Assembly (NCBI GenBank): GCA_963643985.1
Contig: CAVINP010000045.1
Coordinates: 1-14,894, forward strand
Reading direction: 5' to 3'
Origin: SFTH01 sp963643985
GTDB taxonomy: Bacteria > Bacillota > Clostridia > Christensenellales > Aristaeellaceae
DNA length: 14,894 nucleotides
Part shown: positions 6,524 through 13,424 of the stretch, one piece after another
How positions within the stretch are numbered: the stretch's first letter is position 1
Layout of the letters: every line of letters starts with the position of its first letter
The notes under the pieces: generated by a model
Databases searched by the model: none
The model's input: only the letters and a program-made list of their open reading frames with translations
What the model was told of the DNA's origin: nothing
Translations under genes and position numbers: made by a program

Positions 6524-8438
6524 GCCCATGAACAGACCCGGAAATGAGGCCGGTGCAAGCCCGAAGGTCGTGCTCGGCCGCCTCATGAAGCTGCTGTTTC
6601 ACTTCTATCCCAAACTCATGCCGCTGACGATCGCATGCATACTCCTCTCCGCCGCTACCGCGGCCATACCGTCCGTATTCACGCAAAAGGTCATTGCGGT
6701 GATCGAAAAGTGGTACGTAAGCGGTGACTGGGTCAGCGCGCGCAAGGAAATTTTGCCGCTGATCATCACGCTGATCTGCATCTATATCGTCTCCATCGCC
6801 GCCATCACGATCTATACGCAGCTGATGGCCAAGATCACTCAGGGCTTTCTGGGACATATGCGCTGCACCATGTTCGACGGCATGCAGAACCTGCCCGTGC
6901 GCTTCTTTGACCGGAATAAGCACGGCGACATCATGTCCTACTACACCAACGATATCGACACGCTGCGCCAGCTGGTATCCCAGGCGCTGCCGTCCCTGCT
7001 GCGAGCCGGCACGGTCGTGGTCTGCGTGTTTGCGATCATGCTCTACTACAGCGTATGGATGACGCTGGTGGTATTCCTGGGCGTGTTCTTCATGATACTC
7101 ATGTCCGGCAAGCTCGGCAAGGGCAGTGCGAAGTACTTCATTCGCCAGCAGAGTGCGCTGGGCCGTGCCGAAGGCTTTATACAGGAAATGATGAACGGTC
7201 AGAAGGTCGTGAAGGTCTTCAATCATGAGGATGCCGCTCAGAAGGATTTTGACGAGGTCAACAACGCCCTCTACGAGGACAGCAGCCGCGCCCACGCCTA
7301 TGCCAACACGCTGGGCCCGATCATCAACAACATCGGCAACATCACCTATGTGCTGGTTGCGGTCGCGGGCGGTCTGTTCCTGTTGACGAAGATCCCGAAC
7401 TTCTCGCTCTCCGGCATGGCGTTTGAAATCAGCATCGTCGTGCCCTTCCTGAACATGACCAAGCAATTCACCGGCAACGTCAATCAGGTCTCCCAGCAGG
7501 CCAACTCGGTCGTCATGGCCATGGCCGGTGCGCAGCGCATATTCTCGCTCATGGATCAGCAGCCCGAGGCCGACAACGGCTATGTGACGCTGGTCAACGC
7601 CGAGGAAGATGCCGACGGCAACCTGCACGAGAGCGATCACCGCACGGGGCTGTGGGCCTGGAAGCATCCGCATCAGGCTACGGGCGAGGTCAGCTACACC
7701 AAGCTCATGGGTGACGTACGCATGGTGGATGTGGACTTCGGCTATGTCGAGGGCAAGGACGTGCTGCACAACATCACGCTCTACGCCGAGCCGGGTCAGA
7801 AGGTCGCCTTCGTCGGCGCAACCGGCGCGGGCAAGACCACCATCACGAACCTGATCAACCGCTTCTACGACATCGCGGACGGCAAGATCCGCTACGACGG
7901 CATCAACATCAACAAGATCAAAAAGGCCGATCTGAGGCGAAGCCTCGGCATGGTGCTGCAGGATACGAACCTGTTCACCGGCACGGTCATGGACAACATC
8001 CGCTACGGCAAGCTGGATGCCACGGACGAGGAGTGCCGTCAGGCGGCCAGGCTTGCGGGCGCGGACGACTTCATCACCCGCCTGCCCAACGGCTATGACA
8101 CGATACTGGAGAACAACGGTGCCAACCTGTCGCAGGGCCAGCGCCAGCTGATCGCCATCGCCCGCTGCGCCGTGGCCGATCCGCCGGTCATGGTGCTGGA
8201 CGAGGCCACATCGTCCATCGATACCCGCACGGAGGCCATCGTGCAGCGCGGCATGGACAAGCTCATGGAGGGCAGAACCGTGTTCGTCATCGCGCACAGG
8301 CTCTCCACGGTCAAGAACGCCGACGTCATCATGGTGCTCGACCACGGCCGCATCATTGAACGCGGCAGCCACGAGAAGCTGATCGCCGAAAAGGGCACAT
8401 ATTATCAGCTCTACACCGGCGCATTCGAACTGGAATAA
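6507..8438 (+). CDS. ABC exporter half-transporter, catalytic-ATP-site subunit (BmrD/TM288-like)
   Basis: A 643-aa partner of the preceding protein. Walker A GATGAGKT (437-444), Walker B with Asp565 and catalytic Glu566 (LDEATSS), and switch His597 (IAHR) are canonical. The signature is LSQGQ (541-545) instead of LSGGQ, which places the altered signature opposite the partner's degenerate Walker motifs. A hydrophilic linker of about 48 residues (354-401) separates the membrane and ATPase domains; this is longer than usual, though from memory related Bacillota exporters have it. The frame opens earlier, at 6435, but GGGAGG at 6493-6498 is 8 nt before the ATG at 6507, so 6507 is used. The gene overlaps the upstream one by 17 nt, indicating coupled translation. 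Substrate is unknown. Confidence 0.93.
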   Translation: MKPMNKPMNRPGNEAGASPKVVLGRLMKLLFHFYPKLMPLTIACILLSAATAAIPSVFTQKVIAVIEKWYVSGDWVSARKEILPLIITLICIYIVSIAAITIYTQLMAKITQGFLGHMRCTMFDGMQNLPVRFFDRNKHGDIMSYYTNDIDTLRQLVSQALPSLLRAGTVVVCVFAIMLYYSVWMTLVVFLGVFFMILMSGKLGKGSAKYFIRQQSALGRAEGFIQEMMNGQKVVKVFNHEDAAQKDFDEVNNALYEDSSRAHAYANTLGPIINNIGNITYVLVAVAGGLFLLTKIPNFSLSGMAFEISIVVPFLNMTKQFTGNVNQVSQQANSVVMAMAGAQRIFSLMDQQPEADNGYVTLVNAEEDADGNLHESDHRTGLWAWKHPHQATGEVSYTKLMGDVRMVDVDFGYVEGKDVLHNITLYAEPGQKVAFVGATGAGKTTITNLINRFYDIADGKIRYDGININKIKKADLRRSLGMVLQDTNLFTGTVMDNIRYGKLDATDEECRQAARLAGADDFITRLPNGYDTILENNGANLSQGQRQLIAIARCAVADPPVMVLDEATSSIDTRTEAIVQRGMDKLMEGRTVFVIAHRLSTVKNADVIMVLDHGRIIERGSHEKLIAEKGTYYQLYTGAFELE

Positions 8439-8451
8439 AAGAGTACAAAGG

Positions 8452-8492
8452 GAAGAGGCACTGCCGTCATGGCAGTGCCTCTTCTGTTGTTT
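8452..8492. terminator. Two-way terminator between the exporter operon and xylB
   Basis: A perfect 14-bp stem, GAAGAGGCACTGCC (8452-8465) with its complement at 8471-8484, and a 5-nt loop. T-rich sequence follows on the plus strand (TGTTGTTT) and on the minus strand (CTTTTATT), so it can serve both convergent genes. Confidence 0.85.
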
Positions 8493-8540
8493 GGAGAAGT
8501 GCGGCGGGTCACCGTTGCGCACCATTCAATTATTTCCTGC

Positions 8541-10070
8541 TCAGTACCCCATTTCCGCGCCGGCATCGTATACAGCTTTAAGCGCAGGATAGATCATCTT
8601 GTAGACGGCGTAGCTCTTTTTGTAGCCTTCCTGATTTTCCTTTACCGGCAGGGCCTCGGTCTCGGGATGGATCACCTTCACGGCCTCGCCCAGGTTTTTC
8701 CACAGCCCCGCGCCGACACCTGCGACCAGCACTGCGCCGTAAGCGCCGCCCTCGCTGGCTGCGGACATCGTGTAGACCGGCAGGTCAAATATGTCGGCCT
8801 GCATCTGCCGCCAGAGCGGACTGGCTGCGCCGCCGCCGGAGGTGTAGATCTTCTCGTTGTGCGTCATGCCGCCGAAAATGTCGACCAGCTGGCAGAGCGA
8901 ATAGGTCACGCCCTCCATCACGGCACGCGTCATGTCGCCGCGCGTCGTGCTCAGACTCATGCCGTAGAAGCTGCCGCGGCAGTTCGGATCGGGATAGGGG
9001 CAGCGTTCGCCCGCCAGATAGGGCGTAAACACCACGCCGTGCGCACCCGGCACGGAGGCCTCGGCGTCACGCCCCATGATGTTGTAGACATTCTCGCCGC
9101 CGGCCTTTGACTCGGCCTTTGCGTTTTCGCAGAGCGTATCGCGGTACCAGCGATAGCTGCCGCCCGCAGAGAGCGTGCAGCCGAAGTCCGTCCACAGCCC
9201 CGGCTCGTTGCCGCAGAACATCTGCAGGTCACCGTGCGGGTTGTCTTCGTAGTGATCCAGACCCATCGTCACGTTGCCGCTGGTGCCGATGACCACGCCC
9301 AGTATGCCGCTCTTGACCAGACCGCTGCCGACCGCCTGTATGACCGCATCGCCGCCGCCCGCATAGCAGGGCAGCCCCTCGGGCAGGCCCGTCAGCTCTG
9401 CGACAGCCTTTGTCACGCGCCCCGCAAGCGTCGTCGATTCCACGGCCTTGGGGAAGATGCTGCGCGGCAGGCCCGCGATTTTGATCAGTTCCTCGCTCCA
9501 GACGCGATTCTTGGTATCAAAGAAGCCCGTGCCGGAAGCATCGGAGACGTCGATCATGATCTCGCCCGTCATGCGATAGCGGATGTAGTCCTTGGGGCAG
9601 ATGAACACCTTCATGCGCTCAAAGTTCGCCGGTTCCTCGTCGCGCAGCCAGAGGATCTTGCCGCCCGTGTAGCCGGTGAGCATGCGGTTGTTCGTCAGCT
9701 TCAGCAGCGCGTCCAGACCGCCCGCCTTTTCGGTGATCCAATCGCACTGCTTCTGCGTGCGCTGATCGCACCAGAGTATCGCGGGGCGGATGACCTCCCC
9801 CGCCTCGTCCAGCGCCACGAGGCCGTGCATCTGGCCGGAATAGCTCAGACCCAGTATGTCCTCCCTGGCAACGTCGGCCTTTTTCAGTATGCTCTGCAGA
9901 CCGTGCACCACGCCCTGCCACCAGTCTTCGGGGTTCTGCTCCGCCCAGCCGGGTTTGGGCGTTGAGAGCGGGTATTCCTGCGTGGACGAGGCAACGACCG
10001 TGCCCGTCTCGTCAATCATGATGCACTTCGCGCCGGAAGTGCCCACATCCAAACCGATCAGATACTTCAT
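8541..10070 (-). CDS. xylB: Xylulokinase (FGGY carbohydrate kinase)
   Basis: A 509-aa cytoplasmic kinase that phosphorylates D-xylulose with ATP to xylulose 5-phosphate for the pentose phosphate pathway. The N-terminal phosphate loop GLDVGTSGAKC spans 6-16. The sugar-site QMHG spans 80-83, LWCDQRT spans 99-105, and GGGD ends in the probable catalytic base Asp241. The second domain has VMEGVTYSL and the ATP-site TSGGGA motif. Length is typical (about 500 aa). AGGAGG at 10079-10084 is 8 nt before the ATG. No xylose isomerase, transporter or regulator gene lies beside it, so its partners must be elsewhere; related FGGY kinases for other ketoses cannot be wholly excluded. The stop is 57 nt from the shared terminator. 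Confidence 0.93.
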   Translation of the reverse strand: MKYLIGLDVGTSGAKCIMIDETGTVVASSTQEYPLSTPKPGWAEQNPEDWWQGVVHGLQSILKKADVAREDILGLSYSGQMHGLVALDEAGEVIRPAILWCDQRTQKQCDWITEKAGGLDALLKLTNNRMLTGYTGGKILWLRDEEPANFERMKVFICPKDYIRYRMTGEIMIDVSDASGTGFFDTKNRVWSEELIKIAGLPRSIFPKAVESTTLAGRVTKAVAELTGLPEGLPCYAGGGDAVIQAVGSGLVKSGILGVVIGTSGNVTMGLDHYEDNPHGDLQMFCGNEPGLWTDFGCTLSAGGSYRWYRDTLCENAKAESKAGGENVYNIMGRDAEASVPGAHGVVFTPYLAGERCPYPDPNCRGSFYGMSLSTTRGDMTRAVMEGVTYSLCQLVDIFGGMTHNEKIYTSGGGAASPLWRQMQADIFDLPVYTMSAASEGGAYGAVLVAGVGAGLWKNLGEAVKVIHPETEALPVKENQEGYKKSYAVYKMIYPALKAVYDAGAEMGY

Positions 10071-10108
10071 GCGTTATACCTCCTGTAATTCCGGGGGAAA
10101 TTGCCTTC

Positions 10109-10139
10109 ATAAATGTTAAAGGCAGCGCCTTACATTTAT
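10109..10139 (-). promoter_or_regulatory. Palindromic operator candidate overlapping the xylB promoter
   Basis: ATAAATGT (10109-10116) and ACATTTAT (10132-10139) are a perfect inverted repeat. Inside it, AAGGC (10119-10123) and GCCTT (10127-10131) also pair, leaving a 2-nt bulge. The element overlaps the -10 and covers the expected start of transcription, the usual place for a repressor such as a XylR-type or LacI-type protein. It could also fold in the mRNA as a leader hairpin. Confidence 0.65.
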
Positions 10140-10166
10140 TATACACCTTTGAAACAGAAATATCCA
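10138..10166 (-). promoter_or_regulatory. Promoter of xylB
   Basis: On the minus strand: TGGATA as -35 (10161-10166), 17-nt spacer, perfect TATAAT as -10 (10138-10143). It is 68 nt from the xylB ATG and downstream of the terminator of the preceding gene, so xylB has its own transcript. Confidence 0.75.
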
Positions 10167-10184
10167 CAAAAACTTTTGCACGTC

Positions 10185-10214
10185 AAAAACAAAAGCCACC
10201 CCAAACGGGATGGC
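10185..10214 (-). terminator. Terminator of the 71-residue protein gene
   Basis: On the minus strand GCCATCCC (10207-10214) pairs with GGGGTGGC (10195-10202; one G-T pair) around a GTTT loop, then TTTTGTTTTTG (down to 10185). It separates the small gene from the xylB promoter. Confidence 0.85.
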
Positions 10215-10220
10215 CGATGT

Positions 10221-10436
10221 TCATGCGGATTTATTCTTTGCAGCTTTCCCGGCGCGGCGCTCGTCGCGCGTGGCAATCCATTCGATCAGCATCAGTATCA
10301 GCGCCACGGCATAGATGCCGCAGATGACCAGCGTCAGCGTCTGTGTCTCCAGACCCAGCAGTTCCGCCACATACAGCGCACTTCCCAGTACCAGCAGTAT
10401 GCGCCCTATAATACCCAGCGTCTTCACAGCCTTCAT
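10221..10436 (-). CDS. Small two-helix membrane protein of unknown function
   Basis: A 71-aa protein with two predicted membrane helices (about residues 8-28 and 33-53) and a basic C-terminal tail with several Arg and Lys (57-69), which would favour the cytoplasm. GGAGGAA at 10447-10453 is 10 nt from the ATG. Its own promoter (10478) and terminator (10185) show that it is a single-gene unit and not an accidental frame. I do not recognise a family. It lies upstream of xylB and head to head with the methyltransferase, about 200 nt away; neither neighbour suggests a role. Confidence 0.75.
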   Translation of the reverse strand: MKAVKTLGIIGRILLVLGSALYVAELLGLETQTLTLVICGIYAVALILMLIEWIATRDERRAGKAAKNKSA

Positions 10437-10477
10437 ATTCGCACAGTTCCTCCGTATCCAAATACTCCGTTAGCTTT

Positions 10478-10506
10478 ATTATATCACCTGCGTCAACATA
10501 TGCGAA
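10478..10506 (-). promoter_or_regulatory. Promoter of the 71-residue protein gene
   Basis: Minus strand: TTCGCA (10501-10506), 17-nt spacer, TATAAT (10478-10483) with TG one base before it (extended -10). It is about 41 nt from the ATG. Confidence 0.75.
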
Positions 10507-10549
10507 TACCTTTTCGGCCATTTTCATAAAATGTTCAAATAATCCGCGC

Positions 10550-10578
10550 TTGATTTAGCGCAAACTTGATGCTATCAT
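10550..10578 (+). promoter_or_regulatory. Promoter of the methyltransferase gene
   Basis: TTGATT (10550-10555), 17-nt spacer, TATCAT (10573-10578), with an extended -10 TG at 10570-10571 followed by one base. It stands 52 nt before the ATG at 10631 and faces away from the promoter at 10478. Confidence 0.75.
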
Positions 10579-10630
10579 GGGAATGTGATGGTTAAATAAA
10601 ACTAACTTCCATGCAAAAGGAGAGTCCGAT

Positions 10631-11236
10631 ATGTTCTGGGACAATGTAGCCTGCATCTATGATCTCTTTGCCGATGTCATCAACCGCAGGGCGAACCAAA
10701 GGCTTTGCAGCGTAGTCGGGGAAATGATCGGAGAAAATGACGATGTGCTCGAGTGCGCCTGCGGCACGGGGCTGCTCAGCGGCGTGATCGCGAAAAAGTG
10801 CAGACAGCTGACCGCAACGGATTTTTCGCCGAAGATGCTTGCCCGTGCCGAGAAAAAATACGGCAGGCTCGCCAACATCCGCTTTGAGACGGCGGACATA
10901 CTGCATCTGAACTACCCCGACGGCAGCTTTGACGCGATCGTGGCGGCCAACGTGATTCACCTTCTCGATGCACCCGAGACCGCGCTGGCGGAGCTGAGGC
11001 GCGTCTGCCGCAGCGGCGGAAAGATCATCATTCCCACCTACATGAACCGCAACGCAGCCGGGGACGTGGGCGGCGTGTCCCGCGCCATCGACAGTTTCGG
11101 TGCAAACTTCAGGCACAAGTTCACGCCCGAAGCCTACCGCCGTTTTTTGGCGGATGCGGGCTATACCGACGTGCAGTATACGCTCTGTGAGGGCAGGATT
11201 CCCTGCATGGTAGCGCTGATACACAATCAGGCCTGA
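10631..11236 (+). CDS. Class I SAM-dependent methyltransferase
   Basis: A 201-aa cytoplasmic enzyme of the UbiE/methyltransferase-11 type. The SAM glycine loop is ECACGTGLLSG (41-51), with Cys where most relatives have Gly at the third position. The acidic ribose-binding region follows at TATDFSPKML (61-70), and a DAIVAANVIHLLD stretch (101-113) is the post-II motif. Its substrate cannot be read from sequence; small-molecule acceptors, quinones or electrophile products are all possible. AAAGGAG at 10616-10622 is 8 nt from the ATG. It has its own promoter at 10550, and its stop overlaps the convergent MerR gene by 10 nt with no terminator between them. Confidence 0.88.
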   Translation: MFWDNVACIYDLFADVINRRANQRLCSVVGEMIGENDDVLECACGTGLLSGVIAKKCRQLTATDFSPKMLARAEKKYGRLANIRFETADILHLNYPDGSFDAIVAANVIHLLDAPETALAELRRVCRSGGKIIIPTYMNRNAAGDVGGVSRAIDSFGANFRHKFTPEAYRRFLADAGYTDVQYTLCEGRIPCMVALIHNQA

Positions 11237-11682
11237 TTCCGGCCCTTCAGCTTCTTGCGTATGTCGCGGTACTCTGCCGGAATGTCCTCTGCAGACAGCC
11301 CCTGCACGGCCTTCATCGTGCCCGCAGCCTTGGCTGTCTCGTAGTACCAGCACTTGTACTCCACCATCTCCATCGCCTCGCGCAACTGCGCCATCTGATT
11401 CTCCAGAGCCTGCCGCTGGCGGCGAAACAGCTCCAGCCGTTCGTCGATGGTCGCGTCACCCTGCATGGCCATCTCGATGTAGCTGCGGATGTCCTTGAGG
11501 GACATGCCCGCCTGCTTCATGCAGGTGATCACATGCAGCCACTCAAAGTCACTTTCCCGAAACATGCGCATGCCGCCCGAGGATCGCTCCACGAAGGGCA
11601 GCAGGCCCTCCTTGTCGTAGTAGCGCAGCGTGGACGCGCTCGTGCCCAGCAATTTGGCCATTTCGCTGACGGTGTAGACCAT
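11227..11682 (-). CDS. MerR-family regulator, AdhR/NmlR-like electrophile sensor
   Basis: A 151-aa regulator with an N-terminal winged HTH (V-Y-T-V-S-E-M-A-K-L-L-G at 2-13, then S-T-L-R-Y-Y-D at 17-23), the recognition-wing region (31-48) and a long dimerisation coiled coil (about 75-112). Cys54 (V-I-T-C-M-K-Q-A-G-M) corresponds, as I recall, to the single conserved Cys of the NmlR/AdhR group, which senses aldehydes, quinones and nitrosative stress through thiol modification. No metal-binding CxnC loop as in MerR or CueR is present at the C-terminus. The frame is open back to 11790, but GGGAGG at 11690-11695 is 7 nt from the ATG at 11682, so that start is used. It is divergent from the reductase operon, whose promoter has the matching operator. 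No clear promoter of its own was resolved. Confidence 0.88.
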   Translation of the reverse strand: MVYTVSEMAKLLGTSASTLRYYDKEGLLPFVERSSGGMRMFRESDFEWLHVITCMKQAGMSLKDIRSYIEMAMQGDATIDERLELFRRQRQALENQMAQLREAMEMVEYKCWYYETAKAAGTMKAVQGLSAEDIPAEYRDIRKKLKGRNQA

Positions 11683-11714
11683 AAAATTTCCTCCCGCTAA
11701 ATTGTTAAAAACCA

Positions 11715-11745
11715 TTGACTTAAAGTATGCTTTAAGATGTACAAT
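11715..11745 (+). promoter_or_regulatory. MerR-type promoter with 19-bp spacer for the reductase operon
   Basis: TTGACT (11715-11720) and TACAAT (11740-11745) are separated by 19 bp. That spacing is too long for normal sigma-A use and is the mark of promoters that a MerR protein activates by distorting the DNA. The -10 is about 50 nt from the reductase ATG. Confidence 0.85.
11719..11736. promoter_or_regulatory. AdhR-type operator CTTAAAG-N4-CTTTAAG
   Basis: A perfect 7-bp inverted repeat around TATG, lying between the -35 and -10 elements. From memory, the Bacillus subtilis AdhR operator at adhA and yraA has this same consensus. It probably controls both the plus-strand operon and the divergent regulator gene. 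A second, weaker dyad TATAC-N4-GTATA (11745-11758) follows it. Confidence 0.85.
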
Positions 11746-11795
11746 ATACTCAAGTATACAGCAAAACCAGCCAATCGTCAACGGGAGCATTGAAT

Positions 11796-12908
11796 ATGGA
11801 CAAGATCAAAAAGAAATTCGGTTTCGGCGTGATGCGACTGCCGATGCAGGGCAGCGAAATAGACATCGAACAGACCTGCCGCATGGTGGATGCCTTTCTG
11901 GAGGCGGGTTTCAACTATTTTGACACCGCCCACGGCTATCTGTCCGGCAAGAGCGAGACGACGATCAGAACCTGCCTGACGAGCCGCTATCCGCGCGACA
12001 GCTATATTCTGACCGACAAGCTCAGCGTGAATTTTTTCAAGACCGAGGCGGATATCCGTCCGCTCTTCGAATCTCAGCTGCAGGCCTGCGGCGTGGACTA
12101 TTTTGACTTTTATCTCATGCACGCGCAGGGCAGCAGCAGCTACGATCACTACAGAAAGTGCCGCGCCTACGAGACGGCCTTCGCGCTCAAGGCCGAGGGC
12201 AAGGTGCGCCACGTGGGCATATCCTTCCACGACCGCGCCGAGGTGCTCGAGCAGATCCTGAACGACTATCCGGACATCGAAGTCGTGCAGCTGCAATTCA
12301 ACTATGTGGACTATGAAGACGTGGCGGTTCAGAGTCGCAAGTGCTACGAGGTCTGCATGAAGTACGGCAAGCCCGTGATCGTAATGGAGCCGGTCAAGGG
12401 CGGTCACCTGGCCCGTCTGCCCGAGGAGGCGCAGGCCGAGCTGGACAAGCTTCACGGCGGCAGTGCGGCAAGCTATGCCATACGCTTCGCCGCGGGCTTT
12501 CCCGGCATCATGATGGTGCTCTCGGGCATGAGTGATATGGCGCAGATGCAGGATAACATCTCCTTCATGCGTGACTTTGTGCCGCTCAACGATGCGGAGC
12601 TGGCCGCCATCGATCGCGTGCGGGCAATCTTCGCATCCAAGCACCTCATTCCCTGCACGGCCTGCCGCTACTGCACCGACGGCTGTCCGCAGCATATCGC
12701 CATTCCCGATCTCTTTTCGGTGATGAATGCCAAGCAGATCTATCACGACTGGAACGCCGACTACTATTATGGGGAAGTACACACCGCACCCGGCCGCCGT
12801 GCGTCCGACTGCATCAGGTGCGGCAAGTGTGAAAAGATATGTCCGCAGCATCTGCCCATCCGTCAGCTGCTGGAGGACGTGGCCAAAGAGTTTGAAAAGG
12901 AGGCATAA
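11796..12908 (+). CDS. Aldo-keto reductase with C-terminal twin 4Fe-4S domain
   Basis: A 370-aa two-domain oxidoreductase. Residues 1-280 form an aldo-keto reductase barrel with the catalytic tetrad visible: Asp43 and Tyr48 (FDTAHGY), Lys75 (LTDK) and His109 (LMHA). The C-terminus has two ferredoxin-type motifs: C287-x2-C290-x2-C293-x3-C297-P and C339-x2-C342-x2-C345-x3-C349-P. Such Fe-S aldo-keto reductases are common in anaerobes. They would reduce carbonyl compounds with NAD(P)H, possibly exchanging electrons with other carriers. GGGAG at 11783-11787 is 8 nt from the ATG at 11796; a TTG at 11790 is too close. First gene of an operon with flavodoxin and cupin, under the AdhR-like promoter. 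The substrate is unknown. Confidence 0.92.
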   Translation: MDKIKKKFGFGVMRLPMQGSEIDIEQTCRMVDAFLEAGFNYFDTAHGYLSGKSETTIRTCLTSRYPRDSYILTDKLSVNFFKTEADIRPLFESQLQACGVDYFDFYLMHAQGSSSYDHYRKCRAYETAFALKAEGKVRHVGISFHDRAEVLEQILNDYPDIEVVQLQFNYVDYEDVAVQSRKCYEVCMKYGKPVIVMEPVKGGHLARLPEEAQAELDKLHGGSAASYAIRFAAGFPGIMMVLSGMSDMAQMQDNISFMRDFVPLNDAELAAIDRVRAIFASKHLIPCTACRYCTDGCPQHIAIPDLFSVMNAKQIYHDWNADYYYGEVHTAPGRRASDCIRCGKCEKICPQHLPIRQLLEDVAKEFEKEA

Positions 12909-12911
12909 TTC

Positions 12912-13424
12912 ATGGCAAAGCTGATTGCGTTCTATTCCCGAGCAGGGGAAAACTATTACGCGGGCGCGTATCGTCACATTGCGCAGGGCAATACCGAGCG
13001 TCTTGCCAAGAGCCTGCACGACATGATCGGCGGCACGCTGTTCAAAATCGAGCAGGCAAAGCCCTATGCCGAGAGCTACAAGGCCTGCATCGCCGAGGCC
13101 AAGCGCGATCTGGAGGGCGAAGCGCGGCCCGAAGTGCTCAATCTGCCCGAAAATCTGGACGAATACGACGAGATTTACCTGGGTTACCCCAACTTCTGGG
13201 GCACGATGCCCATGGCCGTGTACACCTTCCTGGAGCACTACGACTTCAGCGGCAAGGTCATCCATCCCTTCTGCACGCACGAGGGCAGCGGCCTTTCGGA
13301 CACCGTGCACGACATCGGGCGCGTCGCAAAGGGTGCCAAAGTTGAAAAGGGTCTGGCAGTTCGCGGCAGCGACGTCGCGAAGGCCAAATATGATCTGGAA
13401 CGCTGGCTGGGGAGGGAAATATAA
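12912..13424 (+). CDS. Flavodoxin-family FMN protein
   Basis: A 170-aa flavodoxin (Flavodoxin_4-like). The FMN phosphate region is at the N-terminus (F-Y-S-R-A-G-E-N-Y, 7-15), continuing in G-N-T-E-R-L-A-K (26-33). A second flavin loop is Y-P-N-F-W-G-T-M-P (about 93-101), and C-T-H-E-G-S-G is the third. It should carry electrons, or act as an FMN-dependent reductase, in the cytoplasm. AAAAGGAGG at 12895-12903 lies 8 nt before the ATG, and only 3 nt separate the genes, so it is cotranscribed with the Fe-S aldo-keto reductase, a plausible electron partner (inference). Confidence 0.88.
   Translation: MAKLIAFYSRAGENYYAGAYRHIAQGNTERLAKSLHDMIGGTLFKIEQAKPYAESYKACIAEAKRDLEGEARPEVLNLPENLDEYDEIYLGYPNFWGTMPMAVYTFLEHYDFSGKVIHPFCTHEGSGLSDTVHDIGRVAKGAKVEKGLAVRGSDVAKAKYDLERWLGREI

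Noticed and set aside
4217..6586. Very long minus-strand open frame (789 codons) opposite marR and the first exporter gene
   Set aside because: Its translation is rich in His, Arg, Asp and Ala without any domain, as expected from the complement of a high-GC gene; the plus-strand genes show clear motifs and ribosome sites.
6351..8525. Minus-strand open frame (724 codons) opposite the second exporter gene
   Set aside because: The same composition effect; no motif, and it reads through the shared terminator.
10231..10527. 98-codon minus-strand frame overlapping the 71-residue gene
   Set aside because: The promoter for the 71-residue gene lies inside it, its second half is a frame-shifted reading of that gene, and it has no good ribosome site.
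11683..11790. Longer N-terminus for the MerR protein
   Set aside because: The extra 36 residues would be read through the operator and promoter; the ATG at 11682 has a strong ribosome site and begins at the normal family start.
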